Translations under genes and position numbers: made by a program | Part shown: positions 51,328-60,325 of the stretch, piece after piece | Layout: each line of letters starts with the position of its first letter | How positions within the stretch are numbered: the first letter of the stretch is position 1 | Notes under the pieces: generated by a model | What the model was told of the DNA's origin: nothing | Databases searched by the model: none | What the model saw: the letters and a program-made list of their open reading frames with translations, nothing else | Origin: Saccharothrix deserti | Lineage (GTDB): Bacteria > Actinomycetota > Actinomycetes > Mycobacteriales > Pseudonocardiaceae | DNA: 64,000 bases | NCBI RefSeq assembly: GCF_009769385.1 | Contig: NZ_VKAB01000017.1 | Location: 186,001 to 250,000, forward strand | Direction: 5' to 3'

Positions 51328-52412
51328 CCGGAGCCGGCGCGTCGACCGGGCTCGTGGGGTTCGCCCGCGCGCTCCGGCACGGCGGCGTCGCGTGCGGGCC
51401 CGAACGGGTGCAGGCGTTCGTCGCCGCCGTCGACCACCTCGACCTCGCGCAACGCGATCACGTCTACTGGGCGGGCCGGTTGACGCTGTGCTCCGAACCG
51501 GACGACCTGCCCCGGTACGACGCGGCGTTCGCGGCCTGGTTCGGCGGGACGCCCCCGCGAACCAGGCCGGGTGCGCGGCCCACGCAGACCAGCCACCTGG
51601 CCGCGCTCGGCAACGGTGCGGCGAAGCGCAACGGGCGGGCGCCCACGCTCAAGGTCGCCGCGAGCGACGTGGAAGTGTTGCGCCGCAAGGACATCGCGAC
51701 GCTGAGCCCCGCCGAGAAACGGCACCTGCGGGAGCTGCTGGCCGTTCTCGAGCCCGTCCCGCCGACCCGTCGAGCCCTGCGCCGCACACCCGCCCGAAGG
51801 GGTGAGATCGACCCGCGCCGGACCCTCAAGAGCATGCTGGCCACCGGCGAACCGACCCGTCCCCGACACCGCCGCCGGACCACCCGTCCGCGCAAGGTCG
51901 TGCTGCTGATCGACGTGTCCGGCTCGATGAAGCCCTACGCCGACGCGCTCCTCCGGTTCGCGCACGTCGTCGCACGCCACATGCCCGTCGAGGTCTGCAC
52001 GCTCGGCACCCGCCTGACCCGCGTCACCCGCCAACTCCGCCACCGCGACCCCGAGCAGGCCGTGGCCGCCGCCGCACGCGCCGTGCCCGACTACGAGGGC
52101 GGCACCCGGCTCGGCGAGACGATCAAGGTCTTCCTGGACCGCTGGGGACAACGCGGCGCCGCCCGCCGCGCCGTCGTGGTCATCTGCTCCGACGGCTGGG
52201 AACGCGGCGACACGGCCCTGCTCGCCGAGCAGGTGCACCGGCTGCGGCGTCTGGCGCACAAGGTCGTCTGGGTCAACCCGCACGCGGGCCACGACGGGTA
52301 CCGGCCGGTGCAGTCCGGCATCGTCGCCGCCCTCCCGCACCTGGACCGGCTGCTGGCCGGTCACAGCCTCGACACCCTGCACGCCCTGCTTGAGGAGGTC
52401 CGACTTGCGTGA
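51324..52412 (+). CDS. coxE: VWA-domain protein (CoxE-like)
   Basis: A 362-residue protein. A helical N-terminal half is followed by a VWA domain whose MIDAS is KVVLLIDVSGSMKPYADALL with the DxSxS signature and a distal CSDGWERGD. Pairs with the MoxR ATPase as in other MoxR/VWA chaperone systems. A basic linker (PTRPRHRRRTTRPRK) precedes the domain. Overlaps the preceding and following genes. Confidence 0.86.
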   Translation: MTGAGASTGLVGFARALRHGGVACGPERVQAFVAAVDHLDLAQRDHVYWAGRLTLCSEPDDLPRYDAAFAAWFGGTPPRTRPGARPTQTSHLAALGNGAAKRNGRAPTLKVAASDVEVLRRKDIATLSPAEKRHLRELLAVLEPVPPTRRALRRTPARRGEIDPRRTLKSMLATGEPTRPRHRRRTTRPRKVVLLIDVSGSMKPYADALLRFAHVVARHMPVEVCTLGTRLTRVTRQLRHRDPEQAVAAAARAVPDYEGGTRLGETIKVFLDRWGQRGAARRAVVVICSDGWERGDTALLAEQVHRLRRLAHKVVWVNPHAGHDGYRPVQSGIVAALPHLDRLLAGHSLDTLHALLEEVRLA

Positions 52413-53511
52413 TGTCCTGGCCGAACTGGCCCGTCGCGTCGACCGTGGAGAGACGGTCGGCGTCGGCACGGTGGTCGCCACGTTCAGCTCCGCGCCCCGC
52501 CCACCCGGCGCGTCGATGCTCGTCGGCGCGGACGACGCCGTCGTCGGCAGCGTCTCCGGCGGCTGCGTCGAGGGCGCGGTCTACGAGTTGGCCCAGGAGG
52601 TCGTGCGCACCGACCGGCCGGTCCTCCAGCGGTACGGGGTGAGCGACGACGACGCGTTCGCCGTCGGCCTGACCTGCGGCGGGATCATCGACGTGTACGT
52701 GGAGCCGATCAACCGCGACACCTTCCCCGAACTGCCCGAAGTCCTGGAGACGGTGGAAGCCGAACAACCGGTGGCCGTCGCCACGATCGTGGAACACCCC
52801 GAGTGGGTCGGCCGCCGCCTGGTCGTCTGGCCCGACCGCGCCACCGGGGACATCCCGTCGGCCAGGGCGCGGGACGCGATCGCCGACGACGCGCGCGGCC
52901 TGCTCGCCACCGGTCGCAGCGGCACGCTGCACTACGGGCCGGACGGGCAGCGGCGCGGCGAGGGCATGGCGGTGTTCGTGAACTCGTTCGAACCGCCGCC
53001 GCGACTGCTGGTGTTCGGCGCGATCGACTTCGCCGCCGCCATGGCCAAGCTCGGCGCGTTCCTCGGCTACCGCGTCACGGTGTGCGACGCGCGCCCGGTG
53101 TTCGCCACCAAGAGCCGGTTCCCGGAGGCGGACGAGGTGATCGTGGACTGGCCGCACCGCTACCTCGCCGCGCAGGCCGACGCCGGGAAGGTGGACGAGC
53201 GGACGGTGGTCGCCGTGCTCACCCACGACCCGAAGTTCGACGTGCCGCTGCTGGAAATCGCCCTGAGGCTGAAGCTCGGCTACGTCGGCGCGATGGGCTC
53301 CCGCCGCACGCACGACGACCGGCTGCGACGGCTCCGCGAGGCGGGCATGACCGAGAGCGAGTTGACCAGGTTGGCGTCCCCGATCGGCTTGGACCTCGGC
53401 GCCCGCACGCCCGAGGAGACGGCGGTGTCGATCGCGGCCGAGATCATCGCGCTGCGGTGGGGCGGGGGAGGTGAGCGCCTGACCAGGACCGATGGCTCGA
53501 TCCACAAGTGA
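52405..53511 (+). CDS. coxF: XdhC/CoxF-family maturation factor
   Basis: A 368-residue protein with the XdhC_CoxI N-terminal region (GTVVATFSSAPRPPGASMLV then VVGSVSGGCVEGAVYE) and a C-terminal Rossmann-like domain (LLVFGAIDFAAAMAKLGAFLGYRVTVCDAR ... YVGAMGSRRTHDDRL). XdhC proteins bind the molybdenum cofactor, promote its sulfuration and hand it to the hydroxylase. TTG 52405 has GAGGAGG upstream. A conserved Cys in SGGCVEG is present. Last gene of this operon; a 144-bp gap precedes coxS. Confidence 0.9.
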   Translation: MRDVLAELARRVDRGETVGVGTVVATFSSAPRPPGASMLVGADDAVVGSVSGGCVEGAVYELAQEVVRTDRPVLQRYGVSDDDAFAVGLTCGGIIDVYVEPINRDTFPELPEVLETVEAEQPVAVATIVEHPEWVGRRLVVWPDRATGDIPSARARDAIADDARGLLATGRSGTLHYGPDGQRRGEGMAVFVNSFEPPPRLLVFGAIDFAAAMAKLGAFLGYRVTVCDARPVFATKSRFPEADEVIVDWPHRYLAAQADAGKVDERTVVAVLTHDPKFDVPLLEIALRLKLGYVGAMGSRRTHDDRLRRLREAGMTESELTRLASPIGLDLGARTPEETAVSIAAEIIALRWGGGGERLTRTDGSIHK

Positions 53512-53546
53512 AGATCCGCTTCACTCGAAAGTGATCTTGCCGTTGA

Positions 53547-53562
53547 TCGAACAGCCGTTCGA
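53547..53562. promoter_or_regulatory. inverted repeat in the coxF-coxS gap
   Basis: TCGAAC-AGCC-GTTCGA, extendable to TTG/CAA with one bulged base. In the AT-richer promoter region about 95 bp upstream of coxS, following a small TCACT/AGTGA hairpin at 53521-53534. Candidate operator. Confidence 0.45.
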
Positions 53563-53655
53563 CAATTGGACCATCCGAACAACGGTTGTCCGGCCGGGCG
53601 ACCAGGAGCAGGCTCGCATGTGACCCCCATCACCGCCACCACGTCTGGAGTGCCA

Positions 53656-54198
53656 ATGAGGATCACCGTCAGCGTCGACGGTGTGGACTACAGCGACGAA
53701 GTCGAACCGCGCACGCTGCTGGTCCACTACCTTCGCGAACGACTCGGCAAGACCGGCACGGTCGTGGGGTGCGACACCAGCAACTGCGGCGCGTGCACGG
53801 TGCACCTCGACGGCCACAGCGTGAAATCGTGCGCGGTGCTCGCGGTGCAGGCGAACGGCCGCGAGGTCACCACCGTCGAGGGGCTGGCCCGGGACGGGCG
53901 GCTGCACCCCGTGCAGGAGGCGTTCCACCAGAACCACGCGCTCCAGTGCGGGTTCTGCACCCCCGGCATGATCATGCAGGCCATCGACCTGCTCGCGGAC
54001 AACCCCGACCCCGACGAGGACCAGGTGCGGCACGGCCTGGAGGGCAACCTCTGCCGCTGCACCGGCTACCAGAACATCGTCAACGCGGTCCGGGACGCCG
54101 CGCGGCGGATGAGTCCCGGCGCCGGCCCCGACGCCGAACGGGTCGACGAGGCCGCGCTGGTCGACCGCACCCCGATGCGCACGGGCGGTGGGGAATGA
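53656..54198 (+). CDS. coxS: molybdenum hydroxylase small (2Fe-2S) subunit
   Basis: A 180-residue iron-sulfur subunit. The plant-type cluster ligands are in GCDTSNCGACTVHLDG and KSC, the second cluster in QCGFCTPGMIMQA and GNLCRCTGYQNIV. Passes electrons from the Mo centre to FAD. The C-terminal 25 residues beyond the fold are poorly conserved. Overlaps coxL by four bases (ATGA). Confidence 0.95.
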   Translation: MRITVSVDGVDYSDEVEPRTLLVHYLRERLGKTGTVVGCDTSNCGACTVHLDGHSVKSCAVLAVQANGREVTTVEGLARDGRLHPVQEAFHQNHALQCGFCTPGMIMQAIDLLADNPDPDEDQVRHGLEGNLCRCTGYQNIVNAVRDAARRMSPGAGPDAERVDEAALVDRTPMRTGGGE

Positions 54199-56630
54199 CC
54201 GCCACCGCGGAACCCGAGATCGGCAAGGCCCGCAGGCGCAAGGAGGACGCCCGGCTGATCACCGGCGCGACCCGGTGGACCGACAACATGCAGCTCACCG
54301 GCATGCTGCACATGGCGCTGCTGCGCAGCCCCGTGGCACACGGCCGGATCACCTCGATCGACGTCACCGGGGCCGTGCGGATGCCCGGTGTGCTCATGGT
54401 GCTCACCGGCCAGGACGTGGCCGCCGAGCAGGGCAGCCTGCCGTGCGTGTGGCCGATCACCGAGGACATGCTGGCCCCGCCCGCGCCGTCGCTCGCCGTC
54501 GACCGGGTGAACTTCGCCGGCGAGGCGGTCGCGCTCGTCGTCGCCCGGAGCGCGGCGGAGGCCCACGACGCGCTGTCCGCGATCGACGTCGACTACGAGG
54601 ACCTGCCGGTCGTGCTCGACATGGCACGCGCGGTCGAGGACGGCGCCGACCTCGTGCACCCCGACCTGGGCACGAACAAGAGCGCGACGTGGGTGCTCGA
54701 CTCCGCCGAGGCGGGCACCGGGTCCGACGTCGACCAGGCGATCGCCGACGCCGAGGTGCTGGTCGAGCGCACGTTCCGCCAGCAGCGGCTGATCCCGGCG
54801 TTCATGGAGCCCCGCTCGGTCGTGGTCGACCCGTCGCCCGATTCGGTGACCATGTGGTCGTCCACCCAGGTGCCGCACATCCTGCGCTGGATGCTGTCCG
54901 CCGTGCTCGGCATCCCCGAGCAGCGGATCCGCGTCGTCGCGCCGGACGTCGGCGGCGGGTTCGGCGGCAAGCTCCAGGTCACGCCGGAAGAGGTGCTGAC
55001 CATGCTGGTCGCGCGCCGGATCGGCAAGCCGGTGAAGTGGACCGAGACGCGCACCGAGTCGATGCTGTCCGGCCACCACGGCCGCGACCAGCTCCAACGG
55101 CTGACCCTCGCGGCCCGCCGCGACGGCACGGTCACCGGCCTCAAGGTCGACCTGCTCGCCGACATGGGCGCCTACCTGCGGCTGATCGCGCCGGGCGTGC
55201 CGATCCTCGGCGCGTTCATGTTCAACGGCATCTACAAGTTCCCGGCCTACCGTTTCACCTGCACGAACGTGTTCACCAACAAGACGCCGACCGACGCGTA
55301 CCGGGGCGCGGGACGGCCCGAGGCCACGTTCGGCATCGAGCGGATGATGGACGAGCTGGCCGCCGAACTCGGCGTCGACCCGCTCGACCTGCGCCGACGC
55401 AACTGGATCAGGCACGAGGAGTTCCCGTTCGACACCGTCGCGGGACTCACCTACGACTCCGGCCACTACGAGGCCGCCACCGACCGCGCGACCGAGCTGT
55501 TCGGGTACGACGCGCTGCGCGCCGAGCAGGCCGAGCGGCGCGCGAACGGCGACCCGGTCCAGCTCGGCATCGGCATCTCCACGTACACGGAGATGTGCGG
55601 GTGGGCCCCGTCACGCGTGCTGGGCGCCCTGCGGTACGCGGCGGGCGGCTGGGAGACCGCGGCGATCCGCATGCTGCCCACCGGCAAGGTCGAGCTGGTC
55701 ACCGGCACCTCACCGCACGGCCAGGGCCACGAGACGGCGTGGAGCCAGATCGTCGCCGACCGGCTCGGCGTGCCGTTCGAGGACGTCGAGGTGCTGCACG
55801 GCGACACCCGGATCTCGCACCGGGGCCTGGACAGCTACGGCTCCCGGTCGCTGGCCGTCGGCGGCACGGCCGTCGTGCTGGCCGCGGACAAGGTGCTGGC
55901 CAAGGCCCGCACGGTCGCCGCGCACCTGATGGAGGTCGGCGAGGACGACGTCGAGTTCACCAACGGCGCGTTCTCCGTGCGCGGCACGGCCACCACCACG
56001 ACCCTCGGCGAGGTCGTGACCGCCGCGAACGCCGCGCACAACCTGCCCGACGGCGTGGAACCCGGCCTGGACGCCGAGGCCACGTTCGACCCGGAGAACC
56101 TGTCCTTCCCGCACGGCACGCACCTGTGCGCCGCCGAGGTCGACACGCAGACCGGGCAGGTGAAGATCCGCTCCTACGTGTGCGTGGACGACGTCGGCAA
56201 GGTGGTCAACCCGGTGATCGTGGAGGGCCAGGTGCACGGCGGCCTGGCGCAGGGCATCGCGCAGGCCCTGTACGAGGAGGCGGTGCACGACGAGAGCGGC
56301 ACCCTCACCACCGCCACCCTCGCCGACTACCTGGTGCCGTCCGCGGTCGACCTGCCGCACTTCACCACCGACCGCACCGAGACACCGGCGTCGACCAACC
56401 CGCTCGGCGTGAAGGGCGTCGGCGAGGCGGGCACGATCGCCTCCACCCCCGCCGTGGTCAACGCGGTCGTGGACGCCGTGCGGCACATGGGCGTCTCCGA
56501 CATCGAGATGCCGTGCACCCCGATGCGGGTGTGGAAAGCGATCCACCGCGGCACCACGTCGGGCGTGCCCACCACGCCGGGCGCGGGCGGCGGGCTCGGT
56601 TCGATCGACGAGCGGGGAGGTGCGGAATGA
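54195..56630 (+). CDS. coxL: molybdenum hydroxylase large subunit (form-II CoxL type)
   Basis: An 811-residue catalytic subunit that holds the molybdopterin cytosine dinucleotide. PDVGGGFGGKLQV and the C-terminal GVKGVGEAGTIA with the catalytic Glu are intact. The active-site loop is AYRGAGR (residues 368-374), which defines form-II (putative CODH) sequences; true form-I CO dehydrogenases have AYRCSFR with the copper-binding Cys. So aerobic CO oxidation cannot be assumed; purine or other aldehyde/heterocycle substrates are possible. Located in the cytoplasm, associated with the membrane through CoxG. Confidence 0.92.
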   Translation: MTATAEPEIGKARRRKEDARLITGATRWTDNMQLTGMLHMALLRSPVAHGRITSIDVTGAVRMPGVLMVLTGQDVAAEQGSLPCVWPITEDMLAPPAPSLAVDRVNFAGEAVALVVARSAAEAHDALSAIDVDYEDLPVVLDMARAVEDGADLVHPDLGTNKSATWVLDSAEAGTGSDVDQAIADAEVLVERTFRQQRLIPAFMEPRSVVVDPSPDSVTMWSSTQVPHILRWMLSAVLGIPEQRIRVVAPDVGGGFGGKLQVTPEEVLTMLVARRIGKPVKWTETRTESMLSGHHGRDQLQRLTLAARRDGTVTGLKVDLLADMGAYLRLIAPGVPILGAFMFNGIYKFPAYRFTCTNVFTNKTPTDAYRGAGRPEATFGIERMMDELAAELGVDPLDLRRRNWIRHEEFPFDTVAGLTYDSGHYEAATDRATELFGYDALRAEQAERRANGDPVQLGIGISTYTEMCGWAPSRVLGALRYAAGGWETAAIRMLPTGKVELVTGTSPHGQGHETAWSQIVADRLGVPFEDVEVLHGDTRISHRGLDSYGSRSLAVGGTAVVLAADKVLAKARTVAAHLMEVGEDDVEFTNGAFSVRGTATTTTLGEVVTAANAAHNLPDGVEPGLDAEATFDPENLSFPHGTHLCAAEVDTQTGQVKIRSYVCVDDVGKVVNPVIVEGQVHGGLAQGIAQALYEEAVHDESGTLTTATLADYLVPSAVDLPHFTTDRTETPASTNPLGVKGVGEAGTIASTPAVVNAVVDAVRHMGVSDIEMPCTPMRVWKAIHRGTTSGVPTTPGAGGGLGSIDERGGAE

Positions 56631-57481
56631 TCCCGGCCGCGTTCGACTACGTCGCGCCCACCACCGTGGACGAGGCGGTGCGCGCCCTGGCCGCGGGCGG
56701 TGAGGACGCCAAGGTGATGGCCGGCGGGCAGAGCCTCATCCCGGTGCTGCGGATGCGGCTGGCCGCGCCGACCCTGGTGGTCGACGTGTCCGGGCTGACC
56801 GAGCTGTCCGGGGTGCACGACGACGGCGACTCGCTCCGCATCGGCGCCATGACCACGCACTACGAGGTGCAGCGCGACCCGGTGGTGCGCGAGCACGCCC
56901 GGCTGCTGTGCCTGGCCACGGACACCGTCGCCGACCCGCAGGTCCGGCACCGGGGCACGTTCGGCGGCTCGCTCGCCCACGCCGACCCGGCCGGTGACCT
57001 GCTCGCGCCCGCGTTGGCGCTGGACGCGGTGATGGTGTGCGTCGGGCCTTCCGGGACGCGGGAGATTCCCGCGGCGGAGTTCTTCGTCGACTACTTCACC
57101 ACCGCGTTGGCGCCCGACGAACTGCTCACCCACGTGAAGGTGCCCAAGCTGACCGGCTGGGGCGCGCACTACGAGAAGTTCAACCGGGTCGCCCAGGCCT
57201 GGTCGATCGTGGCGGTCGCCGCCGCGCTGCGGGTGTCCGACGGCAGGATCGCCGAGGCCAGGGTCGGCCTGACCAACATGGGCCCGACCCCGGTGCGGGC
57301 GCGCGGGGTGGAGGAGGCGCTGGTCGGGCAGCCGGCGACGGCCGAGGCGATCACCACGGCGGCGAACCGTGCCGCCGAGGGCGCCGACCCGCCGAGCGAC
57401 GGCAACGCCGACGCCGAGTACCGGGCGCACCTGGCCCGCGTGCTCACCGAACGGGCGGTGACCGCCGCGGTGAGCACATGA
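56627..57481 (+). CDS. coxM: molybdenum hydroxylase FAD-binding medium subunit
   Basis: A 284-residue FAD subunit of the vanillyl-alcohol-oxidase fold. AGGQSLIPVLRMRLAAP and TVADPQVRHRGTFGGSLAHADPAGDL are the two flavin-binding motifs of CoxM. The C-terminal CO dehydrogenase flavoprotein domain follows (EKFNRVAQAWSIVAVAAAL). Coupled by four-base overlaps to coxL and coxG. Confidence 0.94.
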   Translation: MIPAAFDYVAPTTVDEAVRALAAGGEDAKVMAGGQSLIPVLRMRLAAPTLVVDVSGLTELSGVHDDGDSLRIGAMTTHYEVQRDPVVREHARLLCLATDTVADPQVRHRGTFGGSLAHADPAGDLLAPALALDAVMVCVGPSGTREIPAAEFFVDYFTTALAPDELLTHVKVPKLTGWGAHYEKFNRVAQAWSIVAVAAALRVSDGRIAEARVGLTNMGPTPVRARGVEEALVGQPATAEAITTAANRAAEGADPPSDGNADAEYRAHLARVLTERAVTAAVST

Positions 57482-58113
57482 AGCTCGAACACCGGTTCAC
57501 CGTGCCCGCGCCCGTGCCGGACGTGTGGGCGGCGCTGCTCGACCCGGAGAAGGTGGCGCCCTGCATGCCCGGCGCCACCCTCACCGGCGTCGAAGGGCAG
57601 AGCTTCACCGGCACGGTCAAGGTCAAACTCGGCCCCGTCACGCTGCTCTACAAGGGGACCGGCGAGTTCACGTCCGTCGACGAACGGGTGCACGCGGCCG
57701 TGATGAAGGCGTCCGGCAAGGACACCAGGGGCAACGGCACCGCGTCCGCGACCGTGTCCGTGGCGCTGACGTCCGCCGCGGACCCGTCCGGTTCGGCGGG
57801 CACCGAGGTGTACGTGGTCACGGACATGAACATCACCGGCCGTCCGGCCCAGCTCGGCCGGGGACTGATCAGCGAGGTCAGCGGCCGGATCATCAACGAG
57901 TTCGCCGAATGCCTGGCGACGCGGCTCGCGCCGGCGGAAGCTGAGGAGGTGACTTCTCCGGAAACCCGGCCCCGGCTGCACGCCGTGCCGGACGAGCCGA
58001 TCGACCTGCTCGACACCGCCGGTGTGCCCGTGCTCAAGCGGGTGCTGCCGATCGCCGCCGGGCTGCTGGTGCTGGTGCTGCTGGTCCGCAGGCTCCGCGG
58101 GCGGCACCGCTGA
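57478..58113 (+). CDS. coxG: CoxG-like SRPBCC protein with membrane anchor
   Basis: A 211-residue protein. The SRPBCC ligand-binding fold covers about residues 1-150 (FTVPAPVPDVWAALLDPEKVAPCMPGA is the CoxG hallmark) and a single C-terminal helix (PIAAGLLVLVLLVRRL) anchors it. CoxG recruits CO dehydrogenase to the membrane and, in recent work on mycobacteria, delivers quinone. Its presence suggests that electrons from this hydroxylase enter the respiratory chain. Stop TGA overlaps the likely CTG start of the next gene. Confidence 0.9.
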   Translation: MKLEHRFTVPAPVPDVWAALLDPEKVAPCMPGATLTGVEGQSFTGTVKVKLGPVTLLYKGTGEFTSVDERVHAAVMKASGKDTRGNGTASATVSVALTSAADPSGSAGTEVYVVTDMNITGRPAQLGRGLISEVSGRIINEFAECLATRLAPAEAEEVTSPETRPRLHAVPDEPIDLLDTAGVPVLKRVLPIAAGLLVLVLLVRRLRGRHR

Positions 58114-59210
58114 ACGCGCGCGGCAGGCGGCCGGTCCTCGGGCTGGTCGCCTGCCTCAGCCTGCTCGTGGCGTGCACGGGGTCACCGGTGGTGATCACCT
58201 CGCCCCGGCCCACGCCCGCCACGACCACGTCGGCGGAACCGGAGCCGCCGTCGTTCACGCTGGCCGCGGGCGGTGACATCCTGATCCACCCGGCGTTGAC
58301 CGAGCAGGCCGACCAGGACGGCGCGCGGAACTTCGTGCCGCTGCTGGACGGCCTGCGCGAGGCGATCGACGCCGACGTGTCGATCTGCCACCTGGAGACA
58401 CCGCTGTCCGCGCCCGGCGCGCCGACGTTCGGCTACCCGGCGTTCAGCGCGCCGCCCGAGGTCGCGTCCGCGTTGAAGGAGATCGGCTACGACAGCTGCT
58501 CCACCGCGTCCAACCACACCCTCGACCGCGGTTCACCCGCGATCAAGACGACCCTGGACATGATGGACGCGGCCGGCCTGAAGCACACCGGCTCGTTCCG
58601 CTCGCCGGAGGAGTCCGCCACACCGCTGCTGCTGGACGTGCGCGGGGTGAAGGTCGGGCACATCGCGTTCACGTACGGGTTCAACGGCATCCCGCTGCCG
58701 CAGCCGTGGATGGCGAACCAGCTGTCGACCGAAGGTGTGCTGGCGGCGGCACGTGCGGCGAAGGCGGCCGGCGCGGAAGTCGTCGTCGCGAGCCTGCACT
58801 GGGGCAACGAGTACCAGCACGAGGCGACGCCGCAGCAGCGCGAGATGGCGCGGGCCGTGCTCGCCGACCCGGCGGTGGACCTGATCATCGGCACGCACGT
58901 GCACGCCGTGCAGCCGATCGAGCAGATCGGCGGCAAGTGGGTCGTCTACGGCATGGGCAACGAGGTGGCCCGCCACTCCGAGCCGCGCGGCATCACCGAG
59001 GAGGGCATCGTCACCCGGTTCAAGTTCGTGAAGGGACCGTCCGGGTGGGCGGTGCAGGAGGCGTCGTACGTGCCGACCCTGGTCGAGTTCGGCCCGCCGA
59101 TCCGCGTGGTCGACCTGACCCGAGTCCCCGCCACCCCACGCCGCACGGAAGCCCTGAACCGCACCGACGGCGTCGTCCGCAGCCTCGGATCGACCATCGC
59201 ACACCCCTGA
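58110..59210 (+). CDS. CapA-family lipoprotein (poly-gamma-glutamate/metallophosphatase fold)
   Basis: The conserved domain begins FTLAAGGDILIHPALT and contains SICHLETPLSAPG, TASNHTLDRG, SLHWGNEY and GTHVHAVQPIE, typical of CapA/PgsA metallophosphoesterase-like proteins. The first usual start (GTG 58167) would begin MACTGSPV, just at a lipobox Cys. In-frame upstream the sequence reads NARGRRPVLGLVACLSLLVA, a full lipoprotein signal; the only start that includes it is CTG 58110, overlapping the coxG stop as CTGA. With it the protein has 366 residues, lipobox LLVAC. I therefore propose CTG initiation. Domain call is strong; role beside a Mo hydroxylase unknown. Confidence 0.82.
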   Translation: MNARGRRPVLGLVACLSLLVACTGSPVVITSPRPTPATTTSAEPEPPSFTLAAGGDILIHPALTEQADQDGARNFVPLLDGLREAIDADVSICHLETPLSAPGAPTFGYPAFSAPPEVASALKEIGYDSCSTASNHTLDRGSPAIKTTLDMMDAAGLKHTGSFRSPEESATPLLLDVRGVKVGHIAFTYGFNGIPLPQPWMANQLSTEGVLAAARAAKAAGAEVVVASLHWGNEYQHEATPQQREMARAVLADPAVDLIIGTHVHAVQPIEQIGGKWVVYGMGNEVARHSEPRGITEEGIVTRFKFVKGPSGWAVQEASYVPTLVEFGPPIRVVDLTRVPATPRRTEALNRTDGVVRSLGSTIAHP

Positions 59211-59226
59211 CCGAGTCCTCCGCCGA

Positions 59227-59358
59227 GCGAGCCGAACCTCCAGCCCCCGAGAGTCGAACCTCCAGCCCTCGAGAGTCGAACACTCAGGACCCGAGAGTCG
59301 AACACTCAGGACCCTTGAGTTCTACGTTCAGGAGCCCGGAGCCGAACGTTCGAGCGCA
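59227..59358. repeat. tandem array of six 22-bp units (array 3)
   Basis: Units begin at 59227, 59249, 59271, 59293, 59315 and 59337, exactly 22 bp apart. The third and fourth are identical, GAGAGTCGAAC then ACTCAGGACCC. The fifth is TTGAGTTCTACGTTCAGG-type. The last two run into the 3' end of menC on the minus strand. Same orientation and family as the array at 8221. Confidence 0.92.
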
Positions 59359-60284
59359 CCCCGGACCCGGTCCAGTCGGGCGAGCCAGCGGGTAGTCGTG
59401 TCCTCGTCGGCGGCGAAGGAGGCGAACCGGTCGGGGGTCGGGGCGTGCTCCGGCACGGGCAGCCAGCCGTCCACGGGGCGCAGGGATTCGGTGGCCACGT
59501 CACCGTCGAGCAGCGACAACGTCCCCAGCCCGCACGCGAAGTCCAGTTCCGGCAACGCGCCCGCCAACGCCAGACCGGCGGCCATCCCGACCGACGTCTC
59601 CACCGCCGACGACACCACGCACGGCAGCCCGCACGCCTCCGCCACCGCCAACGCCCGCCGCACCCCGCCCAGCGGCGCGACCTTGATCACCGCCACGTCC
59701 GCCGCACCGGCCACCGCCACCTTCAACGGGTCCTCGGCGCGCCGGATCGACTCGTCCGCCGCGATCCGCACGTCGACCCGCCGCCGCACCGCCGCCAACT
59801 CCTCGATCGACGGGCACGGCTGCTCGACGTACTCCAACCCGCCCGCCGCACGCTCCAGCTCGCGGATCGCCTTCACGGCCGTGTCGACGTCCCACGCCAT
59901 GTTCGCGTCCACCCGGATCGCGCCCGAAGGCCCGAGGGCGTCCCGCACCGCCGTGACGCGCTCCAGATCCTCACCGAGCGGCGCACCCGGATCGGCCACC
60001 TTCACCTTCGCCGTGGAGCAGCCGGACTTGGCGACGATCTCGTACGCACGCTCCGGCGTCACCACGGGAACCGTGCAGTTCACCGGGATCTTCGAGCGGA
60101 CCGGCGCGGGCCAGCCGTCGTTCGCGGACTCCAGCGCACACGCCAACCAGGACGCGCACTCCTCGTCCGAGTAGTCGAGGAACGCGCAGAACTCACCCCA
60201 CCCGGCGGGCCCTTCCAGCAGCACGCCTTCGCGCACCGTGATGCCGCGGAACCGGTTGCGCATCGGGATCGAGTAGACCAGCAC
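59328..60284 (-). CDS. menC: o-succinylbenzoate synthase
   Basis: A 318-residue enolase-superfamily enzyme of menaquinone synthesis. The catalytic Lys pair is in TAKVKVADPG, metal ligands in RVDANMAWD, YVEQPCPS and RIAADESIR, and the second Lys in VAVIKVAPLGG. N-terminal VYSIPMRNRFRGITVREGVLLEGPAGWGEF is typical of the actinobacterial form. The last ten codons overlap repeat array 3, and the tail ALERSAPGS may derive from it. Other men genes are not in view. Confidence 0.9.
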   Translation of the reverse strand: MLVYSIPMRNRFRGITVREGVLLEGPAGWGEFCAFLDYSDEECASWLACALESANDGWPAPVRSKIPVNCTVPVVTPERAYEIVAKSGCSTAKVKVADPGAPLGEDLERVTAVRDALGPSGAIRVDANMAWDVDTAVKAIRELERAAGGLEYVEQPCPSIEELAAVRRRVDVRIAADESIRRAEDPLKVAVAGAADVAVIKVAPLGGVRRALAVAEACGLPCVVSSAVETSVGMAAGLALAGALPELDFACGLGTLSLLDGDVATESLRPVDGWLPVPEHAPTPDRFASFAADEDTTTRWLARLDRVRGALERSAPGS

Positions 60285-60325
60285 CGGACCAGCCTAGGGT
60301 CGGCACAGCCCAGAGCCGGCACAGC

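Noticed and set aside
54195..56630. True form-I carbon monoxide dehydrogenase
   Set aside because: The active-site loop is AYRGAGR, lacking the AYRCSFR copper-binding Cys.
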